Source: Venturia oleaginea (lineage: Eukaryota; Ascomycota; Dothideomycetes; Venturiales; Venturiaceae). Taken from it: DNA of 64,000 nt. The position numbers and the translations under genes were made by a program. The notes under the pieces were generated by a model that saw only the letters and a program-made list of their open reading frames with translations, searched no databases and was not told the DNA's origin. Below are positions 1 to 10,532 of this stretch, in pieces. The stretch spans positions 806,001 to 870,000 of the forward strand of contig JABMLP010000002.1 in assembly GCA_013176395.1 (NCBI GenBank). Reading direction: 5' to 3'. Each line of letters starts with the position of its first letter. Within the stretch, counting starts at the first letter, position 1.

Positions 1-1980
1 GACGAGACCCAGTCGTACGAAGACTTCTACATGTCCGTGAATCCTCTGCAGCTGGGTGCAGATGCAGCCACCAAGAGCAAAGATATCAAGGTCGATGGAA
101 TCGATATCTCAATAGGCGGAAAGAGAATTCTCACTGACACCAACCTCACTCTCCGATACAGTGGGAGGTACGGTTTGGTCGGACAGAACGGTATTGGTAG
201 GTGGCCAGCAGATCTTGCTCAGATTTTTTGTTGCCCCAGGTGGACACTAATAAGTTGTTCGTATTAAATAGGTAAATCCACCTTACTCAGGGCTCTCAGT
301 CGAAGAGAGGTTTCCATTCCAACCCACATTTCTATTCTCCACGTGGAGCAAGAGGTACAAAGCGCGTCGTGCCTGGATATCAACCCAGGTTATGTTGACG
401 CTACACGCAGATTACTGGAGATGACACCCCTGCTCTGCAGGCAGTTCTCGACGCTGACGTTTGGCGGAAGCATCTGCTCAAAGAGAATGATGTACGTGTT
501 CCTGTCACCCTGTTGTCTTACCAGTCACTCATGACAGATAGAAAATCACAAAGGAGCTTGCAGAACTCGAGGCGCAGCGATCGCAGATGGCGGATACGTC
601 TGCAGATGCTGCGCGACTTGACCACCAACGCGAAGGGCTGGACGTGACACTTGGTGACATCCAGGGTAAACTTGCCGAAATGGATTCTGACAAGGCAGAG
701 TCTCGTGCTGCAAGCATCCTCGCAGGTCTTGGATTCTCAACAGAACGACAGCAGTTCGCAACCAAGACATTCTCTGGCGGTTGGCGTATGAGACTTGCAC
801 TTGCGCGTGCTCTGTTCTGCGAACCTGATCTATTGTTGCTCGATGAACCATCTAACATGTTGGACGTTCCGTCCATTACCTTCCTCGCCAACTACCTCCA
901 GGGGTACCCTAGCACTGTTCTCGTCGTCTCTCACGACAGGGCTTTCCTCAACGAGGTCGCCACTGATATCATCCACCAACACTCGGAGCGCTTGGACTAT
1001 TACAAGGGAGCCAATTTCGATGCCTTCTATGCTACCAAGGAAGAGCGTCGAAAGACAGCCAAGCGTGAATACGAGAAACAGATGGCTGACCGAGCTCATC
1101 TGCAAGCTTTCATCGACAAGTTCCGATACAATGCTGCCAAGTCATCGGAAGCTCAGTCTCGAATCAAGAAGCTGGAAAAGATGCCGATCCTCGAAGAGCC
1201 CGAAGCAGAGTACAGCGTGCATTTCAAGTTCCCGCCCGTGGATAAAATGTCCCCACCAATCATTCAGATGGCCAATGTCAGCTTCGGATACACGAAAGAC
1301 AATATTTTGCTGCGCAATGTGGATCTTGACGTTCAGCTCGACTCTCGAATTGGCATTGTCGGACCTAACGGTGCCGGGAAGACCACTGCGCTCAAGCTGC
1401 TTATTGGTTCTTTGGAGCCATCTGCTGGTTTGATCACGCAAAACCCACGTCTCAGAGTTGGCTTCTTCGCTCAACATCATGTCGATGGCTTAGACATGAA
1501 TGCCAGTGCCGTTGGATTCATGGCTCAGAAATTCCCTGGAAAGACGGACGAAGAGTATCGCCGCCATCTAGGTGCTTTCGGTATCACAGGTATGACTGGT
1601 CTACAGAAGATGGAGCTGTTGTCTGGAGGTCAGAAGTCCCGTGTTGCATTTGCTTGCTTGTCGATGACGAATCCTCATATCTTGGTTCTCGACGAACCCT
1701 CGAATCATTTGGATATTGAGGCAATGGATGCTTTGTCGGAGGCATTGCAGAAATTCGAAGGTGGTGTTCTTATGGTTTCTCATGGTATGTAAACGCTTTG
1801 CTTGCACCATTTGTGCATTTGCTAATTATCACTACAGATGTCACCATGTTGCAGAATGTCTGCAAGAGCCTGTGGGTTTGTGACCATGGAACTGTCGAAC
1901 ACTTCGACGGTACAGTCAACGACTACAAGAAAAGAATTACAGCACAAGCCAACGAGGCCGGCGTGGTAGCAAAGCACTAG
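1..1980 (+). CDS. GCN20: ABCF ATPase Gcn20, 3' part
   Basis: Partial: the frame is open to the left edge, so the N-terminus lies outside. Five exons fit: 1-196, 272-354, 411-491, 542-1784 and 1838-1980, giving 581 visible residues. Two ABC cassettes are seen. The first has Walker A GQNGIGKST (split by the first intron), signature FSGGWRMR and Walker B LLLLDEPSNMLD. The second has GPNGAGKTT, LSGGQKSR and ILVLDEPSNHLD. There are no membrane segments. The linker (DIIHQHSERLDYYKGA, FRYNAAKSSEAQSRIKKLEK) and the C-terminal AGVVAKH ending match Gcn20/ABCF3 better than Arb1 or eEF3. In yeast Gcn20 works with Gcn1 on ribosomes to activate the eIF2-alpha kinase Gcn2 during amino-acid starvation; that role is transferred from the family. 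Confidence 0.93.
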
Positions 1981-2479
1981 TACATAGCATATTTGATGAT
2001 TTTGAGATGAGCAGCTCCAATTGGTCTCTTGTCTTTGACCCAATTCCAACAGTTGTCTCCAGATTCATACCAAAGTTGGCATGAAGTTGAAAGACAGAAT
2101 TGCGTCGTTGTTTCAAAAGGTAGCAAGCCTACCAAAGTTGTGGACTTTGGACCAGAGCACAAGATTCTTCCGGGAGAAGTACGACTCGATGCAGGCGATT
2201 TTAGGTTGTCAATCGTTAGGCACATAAGTTCCCGCATAAAGTCTCTCATTTCAATGCATGTCTAGTCGCCCTAATCTTGTTCTAATTTGATCGTGACGGC
2301 TATAATGGTGTTATTATCCTGATTGGATAGGAAGAGCCGCCGACGCCTGCCAATGCTGAGTTCCAACCCTTGAATCCCCCTACTGCTACAACAAAACAAC
2401 ATATCGTGACCTACTCGGCGATACACGAGCATCCACTCTCCCACAACTGTCCCACCAGCCATTCCGCTCAATGTTATAA
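1981..2479. other. Intergenic, GCN20 to Whi2-like gene
   Basis: No convincing gene. The right half is the pyrimidine-rich leader of the next gene and may hold a short first coding exon, because the downstream frame has no ATG of its own near its beginning. Confidence 0.5.
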
Positions 2480-4399
2480 TCTCAGCATCACGTGGATCCT
2501 TCCAGAGCTCTGCCAGCTTGCCATTGCCATAGCTCGCGTTTGCGCATCACCATACCGTCTCCCATCATACCTCCCACTCCCACTCCCACACCCACCCTGT
2601 TGCCCATCACGTTGACCGACACACAACCGACCAGTCGCGTGATCGCGTCCTCTCCTTCTCTGAGCCCTCAGGCAGACCCTCCGCTCTTTCAGGTGTCTTC
2701 CGACGACCTCATCGTCACAACGGCCGACCCCGTGGACTCTCCTTATCCTCCGCCCTTTGCCTCCCTCGTCTTTGGGCCCAGCAGCAGTTCCACAAGCGAA
2801 GCAAACAAGCCATTTGAACGCAGTGCGCATCCACAGGAAACACCTCCGGCTTTCTCATCGCTCCCGCCACTTCAGGGGTCGTCCAGCTCTTCTGCCATCG
2901 TCCATCACTCTGTCGTTGCCGATACCAAAGCTGCATTACCACGCGACACCAAAGAAGGGTCGTCTTCAAAGGATATCGACGACGGAGAGCCACCACCTCC
3001 ATACAGTGAAGGCTCCAGTCCATTAGATTCGTTCACATACGTCATGGCATCAGCAGGAGGTCCCGCGAGTATCATCACACAGGTGCAGCAAGGAGGGGGA
3101 GGAGCTCCTCTCAGCAATTTGGCTTCAGGTGAGGATCGAGGCTGCATGGCGACTACAACGTATGGTGCTAACAAAATATGAAGGCGGCGCGGACGAGAAC
3201 ATCACTCTGGATCTCAGGTATGCGCTTCTGCAATGATCAAGGCCCATTCAAGACAACTAACGACTTCCGACAGAGGGACACGTTTCACTCTGTCCCGCGA
3301 CGAGCTACTGACTCTCCCCGAGTTCGTGCTTCTATCACTCTTCCCTAATGGTCTCCTCCCCGATGGCCCCATGAACTCCTACCACGATGGTGATGTATAC
3401 CCTGTCGATGTCAGTACCGAACCTTCCTCTAACGATGGCAATGTCATCACGCAAGCTCGCCAAAGCGGTGGAACGGAATCCAACCATGGCTCCCGTTCCA
3501 CTGCCTCAGTGATTATAAATGCCCTCTCCAACCCTGCGTTATACCTATCTGACATGTTTTACTCTTCCCAGTACGATCCAAACAGTCTTCAATACATGTT
3601 GGATTTCTTTAGGCACGTTGCACAAACCATCCCTGCCTCTCCTCCTTCACCATCCACCGAATCCGCTGCACCTGAAGCCATTCCCATTGAGCCCATGCAA
3701 GGATCTGCACGCGACATGCTCCAAGACAGGGCTGGAATCATTGTTCTACGTGAAGACCTTGATTTCTATGCGATCCCACCAAGGAAAGATATTGAACAGG
3801 CGGAGATGATGGAGGTAAAGAGAGCAGCAGGCAAGGTGTTGTTGAAGCAAGATGGCATATTCTCAGGATTGAGGAAAAGCGAGGAGCCAGGGACCACGGA
3901 GCAACACCTCATCGAGATGCTGACAGCCGGGTATGCATACTCAGATGTTTTATCGCAAAATCAACCTTGCACACATGCTAACTTTGGCGCAGTGGATTCA
4001 ACCACGACGACCAATGGGGCCATCGCGCCGGAGAACCTAATAAGGCAGTCATCTGCAGCATTGCTCTCGCCAGACTTCGAACAGACATCCGTGGCAACGA
4101 CCTATCGAATAACGCCGTTGGCATGGCCCAAAAGCTGCTTTTATTCTGGAGAAAACCAGCCAGAAGATGCTGGTGGGAAGGCGTCGATTTGGAAAACGTC
4201 GAGGGCGTTGAGGGCAAACTCAAGGTTTGGATTCGACGGGTTTGGACGCTGGAGATGGTACGTGGTCCTCGTTTACTATTGTCGGCTTGATGAATGGCTT
4301 TATTTCGTGGAGGTCGTTCGCCTCCTACCTCCTCCGGTAATTTTCACGAATACTAGCTAACCTTTTCGTGTTTAACAGAGCGTTATTGGATTGCGTTAA
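2480..4399 (+). CDS. Whi2-like BTB/POZ-type stress-response protein
   Basis: Six exons fit: 2480(?)-3128, 3184-3217, 3274-3409, 3572-3930, 3993-4257 and 4379-4399. The N-terminal third is Pro/Ser-rich and disordered with an EPPPPYSEG stretch. A BTB-like block follows (RFTLSRDELLTLPEFVLLSL, then LLPDG, SYHDGDVYPVDYDP and LQYMLDFFR), the signature I associate with fungal Whi2-like proteins. The C-terminal part is charged and ends in SVIGLR. Whi2 acts with Psr phosphatases in general stress response and in TORC1 restraint; this is family knowledge. The start is unresolved: the frame opens after TAA at 2477, has GTG at 2492 and no ATG until 3044. The true start is either 3044 or an ATG in an upstream exon; the conserved-looking Pro-rich part favours the latter. 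Confidence 0.82.
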
Positions 4400-6575
4400 A
4401 CCCACATCATTTCGACAAATGACGATGGAAAGCAAAAATGGGCAAACTGGATATCCTTTGGCGTTTTTCCTTCGTCCACAATACCTTCCACTCGCTTCTG
4501 CACAACGAAGTTCTATCTGGAATCATGGTTGAAAGGTACATCATCTTTTTTTTGTTTTGAAAAAGTGAGGGGTTTTCCTGGGGCTGTTATTTCTTGTTTG
4601 ATACCTGCCGCTGCTGCTTGTTTTTTTCTTGGTGCTTACATAGTCCGTTTTGCGTGCGTGCGTGCATTCGCAGCGTGTTGGCATGGTTTTGGTTTGGCTC
4701 AACTAGGCTTATTATCATATCTCTGTCTAGTGCCGTTTGCATGATGAAGGGAAGAGGGAGTGTAATGGAAATAATTACCCCTGTTTTCTATGTTTATGGG
4801 GCTTTTGGGTTTTGTTTTCATCAGTCTGCTGACGGTTCATCCTCGTCTGAAGATCTATGTTCAGCGTGCATGCATGTGGCGAAGAGCGTGGAAACTAAGG
4901 CGACTATATTCCACAACACATAGCGAGCATGGTTTTCCTTTCCTCGTTGCTATCAGGAACTCATTTATGGGTTTGTGGTCGTACATCTTCAAGCCTGGAT
5001 CGGGCATTCAGGTTTCTTCGGACGACTGCCACGGCTTTTGAAGCGAGCGCTTCTTTTTTTTAATCGGAGTTTGGGCTCTCTTTTGATTGCTCCGTTCATC
5101 GCTGGCGTGTCACGAACTCACCGCTGCTGCCTGATTTGATGCTGACGAGGTAAGTGGGTACGCAGATTCGTCCGGTTGTGTGTCGTCGCTTGTGGCTGCC
5201 GGGAAGGAAATGATGAAGGTACTATTTGTGTACCTTGGTTGGGCTGGGTAGGTATGTACTAGTATGGCTATAGTAGGTATGGAATGAGGGTTTTTGGCTG
5301 TGCCGGTTGTCTGGTTCTTGGAAAAGGGGCATGTTGCTTGTTTGCGGTTATTTGTTGGTGGGAGATTGAAGGGGAAGACGTGGTGTGTTTGTGAGGAATT
5401 GTTGGTTCTCGGTTCTTGGCCTTCAATTGAGCACGATACTCATTGCTGATACAGGCGGAAGACACGGGTGTTTCGATCTTGTAGCTTTCGTTGTATTCTC
5501 TTTCTTTGGAAACTCTTTGTGCCGCCCAAAGATTACCAAAGTCGAGTATACTCCGCCACCTTTCCGCTCTTTTATCGACTGGATGAAGTTGTCCTTGATT
5601 ATCTTTGCGGTGTAGTCCTGCCGTAGTATCAGCTGCTCGTTTTCCTGGCCAAGGGTGGGCTATCGGAAGATTAATCGCGTCAAGAAGGGAGGATAGCTAT
5701 GTGTACATGTCTATTCTCGGCCATGGAATTCTCCTCCGGCATGTAATAACGGCCGGATGGCTGCAGAACTTATCTGAAGACGAGCCGAGGTGGGGCTATA
5801 ATTCTCACTGTGTCTCTGAGCCAGGCGTATCTGTTGTATGAGTTGGCTGATGAGTGGATCGGGTGATGTACGTATTCGTGTTCGTGGATAGATGCATGCC
5901 CCGCTCGAATGGGGTTTCAAGAATGTGGAACCCATGGAGTCGCAATGATTACCCGCTATCATATAGTAGGAGTAGAAATAGAGTTTAGAATGCACCTTCT
6001 TTCCACCCGGGAATCCAATCCAATCTCGGAAGAGCCATCGTTCCAGAACAACGATGCTGATCCTCCGAAACCTAAAGCCTGGTTTTTGGGTGTTCCTTTG
6101 TTTTGTCGGTGAGGGCGGAGAGAGGTGGCGAGACGCTGCAAAGCTATATATACGATGCCCGCATGAGCAGCTATCCGGTCCGAATGTAGTCGGGGGACTG
6201 GAGCCGGTTGTCGTCGTTGTTCGAGAGAGATCTTTTTCCAATCGGCCTACTTTGATGCAAGGGATTTTAGATATCGGCAAGCCAACTCTGCAAGTCTGCA
6301 GATCTATATATAGGTTTTACGGATGGATAAATAGGAAATGGGCTGGTTGTGTTCTTGTTATACCATTGCTGTTACTCGAGTATTATCGCTATAATATCAT
6401 TATAGCCTTTATCATTACCACTACCACCAAACCCACCAAAAACCCAACGACCACTCCGAAGGTCTTCCTCACCAAACCGTAAAAATACCCACCATCATCA
6501 CCACCGCCTCAACCACAACAAACACACCTGCCACCCCAAACCCTCGACTCAACCCCAAAACCCCTCAAACCCGGA
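4400..6575. other. Long intergenic region
   Basis: No open frame here has gene-like composition or recognisable motifs. The first 600 bp, rich in T and G on the plus strand, are probably 3' untranslated sequence of the Whi2-like gene. The last 200 bp are an A/C-rich leader before the ABM-fold gene. No RNA gene recognised. Confidence 0.45.
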
Positions 6576-6953
6576 ATGTCATCCCAATCAACCATCCACA
6601 TCACCTTCGAACTCCCCCCAACCGCCCTCCCAAAATTCTACAAAGCCCTAAAAACCCTCCAAGAACACGTCATCGCGGAACCAGAATGCGTCTATTTCAA
6701 CTGCTTCGAACTACCCAAACAACCCGGGAAAGTACGCATCGTGGAGAACGGGGATAAGAAATGGAGGAAAGGGGTGAGCGCCACTTTGAGTGTTTATTTA
6801 CTACATCTATTTGAATGGACGTTAACGAAAGGAAAGGTACAAGCCCGAAAAGGCTACTACGAACCCTTCATGCGCGTTGTTGGTGCGTTGGAGACGAGAC
6901 CGAAGAAGGTGGAGGCGTTGCAGCCGATTGAGGGTTCTTATTTTGGGAGGTGA
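6576..6953 (+). CDS. Small ABM-fold (dimeric alpha/beta barrel) protein
   Basis: The ATG at 6576 opens a frame of 125 codons. The N-terminal half (IHITFELPPTALPKFYKAL, EPECVYFNCFEL, GKVRIVENGDK) resembles antibiotic-biosynthesis-monooxygenase-like dimeric alpha/beta barrels, and the end (YYEPFMRV) matches the usual KEYYKPY helix of that fold. An intron at 6774-6836 (GTGAGC..AAAG, 63 nt, branch-like GTTAACG) is likely: its translation is unlike the family and removing it joins the two conserved halves, giving about 104 residues. Because it is 63 nt without a stop, retention would also keep the frame. Substrate unknown; relatives are often cofactor-free oxygenases or heme-binding proteins. Confidence 0.7.
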   Translation: MSSQSTIHITFELPPTALPKFYKALKTLQEHVIAEPECVYFNCFELPKQPGKVRIVENGDKKWRKGVSATLSVYLLHLFEWTLTKGKVQARKGYYEPFMRVVGALETRPKKVEALQPIEGSYFGR

Positions 6954-7123
6954 CAATTATGGATGGAAGGGAATTTCCGGGTTTCCTCTGAATCCTCATC
7001 GTAGCGCTTTTATGTTTGGATTTTTGATTTTTGGTAGGACAATTATGGATGGAAGGGAATTTCCGTGTTTCGTCTGAACCGTCGTCGAAGTGCTTTTGTT
7101 TGGATCTTTGATCTTGGGTTTTG
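6952..7123 (+). repeat. Direct tandem duplication, ~86-bp unit, two copies
   Basis: A unit starting GACAATTATGGATGGAAGGG occurs at 6952 and again at 7038, with the following sequence about 85% alike (TTTCC, CTGAA, GCTTTT, TTTGGAT, TTGAT in the same order). It begins at the stop codon of the ABM-fold gene, so it is probably 3' untranslated sequence. Confidence 0.8.
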
Positions 7124-7849
7124 GGCAGAAAGGGTTTGCATCGCATCGTATCGCATCGCATATAGCATTGGACTGGGTTTTTGGGATTTGCAGCGTTCGG
7201 CATAGTTTGGTGTTTGGGATGTTTTGAGACACTTTTTGCAACGCAAATATTAGGAAGCATTGGGATTTTGGGCGAGAGATAGAGAGAGAAATAGCAATGA
7301 AACCCCAGTCCTTTCGTTAGATCGTGTTGATTAAGAATTGACTCGCAGTCATTTGAGATCGATATTGCTGAACTTCTGAAAAACCGAGAAACAAATTTTT
7401 ATGAAGCTTAGCGATATCGATCTTTTTGAGAGTGCTGTATAAAAATGCGGTATCCGGTTCTCAGCGGATACGATTTGACGAATCTGTTGGTCCAAGAGGA
7501 ATGCGAGAAGCGCTTTGGGTCAGCTGGTGTCACTGGAAACACAGCGAGTCGATATGCCGGTTACTTAGCCGCTAAGAAGTCATTCGAAGTGAAGTCTTTG
7601 TTGATTGGCCGCATCGCGTAGCTTGATGGCCATGCAGCAGTGACGTTGTCACCGGAGCTCGGATCATAGTAGATTACCTGAAATGCCGGTGTCAGATGCC
7701 ACCGGTTCATAATGACCTTTCTGTATTACCATTAAACGAGCAACATTTTGTTGAGTCTCCTGCACATGCTCTGCCAACCTTCTCGCACGACCATCGCTTT
7801 TGTTGTCCGTGTCTCCAAATTATCCAATGCCATCTCTTAGAACCTGGAT
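7124..7849. other. Intergenic; short CATCG repeat
   Basis: Contains a short microsatellite (ATCGCATCGTATCGCATCGC near 7140) and a GCGATATCGATC motif near 7413. No gene seen. Confidence 0.4.
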
Positions 7850-8167
7850 TCACATCTGACCCATCATCGGTACTGCAACATCTTCCAACTCCTGCTTCTT
7901 CTTCGCATACGTCTCCAAGGATGCAAGTTCGGAACCACCATCAAGCCATGCAATGATATCTACAATATGATTGTATAGCTTTGCCTTGTCGCCTGCCTCC
8001 ATCTTCTTGGTCATAGCAGGATCGTCAATGGAGTCGCGAAGTTTATTGACATAATCCTCGAGTCGGAATTTGGCTTGTTGGCGTTCGGCTTCTATCCCGT
8101 CTTCGTTTTCGTAGTCTTCGTTTTCTCGGATCAAGTGGTTGATTCTTCCTGATGGTAGGCGATCCAT
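7850..8167 (-). CDS. Hsp70 C-terminal lid-only protein
   Basis: Encodes 105 residues from the ATG at 8167. The whole product aligns by eye with the alpha-helical lid of Hsp70: an RINHLIRENEDYENED helix (compare the usual I-E-R-M-V-x-E-A-E), LEDYVNKLRDSI (compare LENYAYNMRNTI), then HIVDIIAWLDGGSELASLE and a KKKQELEDVAVPMM end. The Hsp70 ATPase and beta-sandwich domains are absent, and the upstream sequence looks like an ordinary C/T-rich leader rather than eroded Hsp70 core. It is either a true stand-alone lid protein or a transcribed fragment of a duplicated Hsp70. The frame has no stop, which favours selection. Confidence 0.65.
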   Translation of the reverse strand: MDRLPSGRINHLIRENEDYENEDGIEAERQQAKFRLEDYVNKLRDSIDDPAMTKKMEAGDKAKLYNHIVDIIAWLDGGSELASLETYAKKKQELEDVAVPMMGQM

Positions 8168-8577
8168 TGTAGTTGTAGGAGGTCGTGAGGAAAGAATTGA
8201 GATATTGACGATCGAAGTATGTTAGTCTGAAGTTATGGAGCTTGAATTGTAAGACGTGCGAGCTGGATAAGAGCTGCATTTTGCAGAGGTTTATAGAGTA
8301 TTGTGTGTGATGACTTTGTGTGACCTCATGGCCGTTGCCAGTCTCGACCGTCATAGTCCGTTGAAACGAGCCTCCGAGATCTCACATGCAGTCTGATTAT
8401 GAAATACTTCGGCGTCGAATGGTCGGAGATTTGGCGTGTTTGTGGGGTAGAGTATGCACTCCGTTAGAGACGTCTTAAAATGTCGCAGCCACGCTATCTT
8501 TTATTCTTTCGCAAACGCGGCCGTTCCTCGCCATCATCGATATACGACATCCAACATCATCGAATTGCCAGATTTGT

Positions 8578-10329
8578 TCAAGCCAAATCATGTAATCTCA
8601 AGAATTTTTTGTCATTGTCAAAACCCAAGGACCATGTGTAGGCGCCTGGCTGAGGGTTATCGTGTAAAGCCTTGATCAAATCGTAATTGTATCGCAATGA
8701 TGCCAGCGTTGAGCTCCAGTTCCCATCCTCTGCTTTAACTGACATGAGAGCATCAAGAGTTTGATTTTCGTCTTCTTCACGAATCCTGTCAATAGCCTCC
8801 TCTGTCCATTGCATCACGCCACACCTGAATATCTGCTTATCCTTATCGATTGAACTTTGGGCTGCATGGAGCTTCACCTCTACGATCGATTTGTGTTTGT
8901 GGTTGTGTGGTTCACTGCTAACTCCACATCGCTTCGAGTCCGCATCAACCTGTCCAAGGTTGAAAAGTATAACACCAGGACCATAAACCGTGCCTAGATC
9001 CGGCCGAACTGAGGTAGATCCATTGGTCGCTATGATAAGCGTCAACGAGAAGGTGCAACGAGCTGGTAGCAAGAGCTTAGCTCGAAAACTTCGGACAGAA
9101 AGGCCATAAGGTGAAACCCCTTGCTCGAAGGATACCAAAACTTGCTGAAATCTCTTCCTTGCAAGGTAGGAAAGGAGGTTGGTATTCGAGATTTGTCCAG
9201 ACTGTTCCACCACTCTCTCCACGACAGCCATTAGATCAAACCAAGACCAAGCCACGTCGAGTTGGAGCAGAGATCCTGACGGTAGACCGACGACGAAAGC
9301 CACCACGTCGGCGATAAATTTTTGAGTGCTTTTGCTGTAATCTGGGTAGAGGACTTCACTGTTGTTGGCGTCGGAGGACAAGCTCACAAAAGCGTAAATC
9401 CTGTCCCTCTCTTCAGTCGCTTGACTGGCGCGGAACTTCAGCAGCAATTCTGATAGAAGCGGCTTGTCGTTGGTGCGGAAGGATTGTCCTGGCATCAGAT
9501 CAAGGACTGGCTGGCAGTGGAGGCTCAACTCGCCAGCAAACTCTTGTGGACGAGTTTGAACCACACCCTGAGCAATTCTTGCAAACACTTTGGCTGGTGC
9601 AGATATCCATCCACAAATAATCATTGCGGTACGAGCGTTGCCTATTTCTTGTAGAATCCATATCCGAGAGAACCAGGGACGGCGCAGCAGGTTTACAAGA
9701 GCACCAGTCTGTCGAGTGGAGAGTTGGCTGGCTACACTAGTATCTCGGCCATGCGTAGCTGCAATATGCCTGTGGTGCATAAAACTCAAGAGATCGTCTG
9801 TGTCATCTGTCCCTCTGCCTAGCCAGACAAGCACTCTCTTTGCATTCGTATAGATGGTACTCATCAGGTTGACTTGATGTCCTCTCTCTTTGTTATTGCT
9901 TTGATCGATACAGATGGCGTCGATCCAGAGGTATCTTTCACGATCGGAGTGCCTCAGGTGAAGTAAGGCCTCGTATAGGTTGTTGGTGACCTGCATTCCC
10001 TTGCTGTCGACGACAATATGGGACTGCTTGCCAGTCCCGCCCCAAGTATATGAGAGTGCCTCGTACGCCATTCCATCATCCTCCTCCTTAAATCCAGATT
10101 CGAAAAGCTCACACGCGATTTGCTGCCACGCATCGCCGCCTATGAGCCGTACCAGGCGGAAGGTCGACGTGCTTAGATCTATAGTCGAGTATTGATAGGA
10201 GGTCATGGGCAATAAGGAGGAGGAGGGGAAGGATGCCATTCTAAAGGGATTAGAGCGTACAATCGCGCCAGCAATAGAAGCTGTGCGTTCAGTTGGGTGT
10301 TCAATTGTGAGCCAAGGGCATAAGAACAT
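8578..10329 (-). CDS. HET-domain heterokaryon incompatibility protein
   Basis: Intronless, 583 residues from the first ATG. A start at 10239 or 10206 is equally possible; the latter gives MTSYQYSTIDLS, which looks like a usual HET N-terminus. HET blocks are clear: YEALSYTWGG, then LWIDAICIDQ followed by ERGHQVNLMSTIYTNAKRVL VWLG, then RPWFSRIWILQEI. The C-terminal half is unassigned and has none of the NACHT, ankyrin or WD repeats carried by some HET proteins. HET domains trigger cell death when incompatible hyphae fuse; many are of unknown partner. A short A/C-rich leader lies upstream. Confidence 0.92.
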   Translation of the reverse strand: MFLCPWLTIEHPTERTASIAGAIVRSNPFRMASFPSSSLLPMTSYQYSTIDLSTSTFRLVRLIGGDAWQQIACELFESGFKEEDDGMAYEALSYTWGGTGKQSHIVVDSKGMQVTNNLYEALLHLRHSDRERYLWIDAICIDQSNNKERGHQVNLMSTIYTNAKRVLVWLGRGTDDTDDLLSFMHHRHIAATHGRDTSVASQLSTRQTGALVNLLRRPWFSRIWILQEIGNARTAMIICGWISAPAKVFARIAQGVVQTRPQEFAGELSLHCQPVLDLMPGQSFRTNDKPLLSELLLKFRASQATEERDRIYAFVSLSSDANNSEVLYPDYSKSTQKFIADVVAFVVGLPSGSLLQLDVAWSWFDLMAVVERVVEQSGQISNTNLLSYLARKRFQQVLVSFEQGVSPYGLSVRSFRAKLLLPARCTFSLTLIIATNGSTSVRPDLGTVYGPGVILFNLGQVDADSKRCGVSSEPHNHKHKSIVEVKLHAAQSSIDKDKQIFRCGVMQWTEEAIDRIREEDENQTLDALMSVKAEDGNWSSTLASLRYNYDLIKALHDNPQPGAYTWSLGFDNDKKFLRLHDLA

Positions 10330-10532
10330 GGAAAATGGATACTAGCTGCCAAGGCCAAGCTTTTGACGACATCACGTGATGTGATGCCACTACCACGCTA
10401 CACCATCAAACCAACATCGCAGTCTCATTCCATTTGAGTAAGCAAACCGCTTTCGAATCAATTCTTCCACTATATCTTCTCTTAGTCATCCAAACTGTTC
10501 ATTCCTGCCATCAATAGACAGTCATCGTAATC

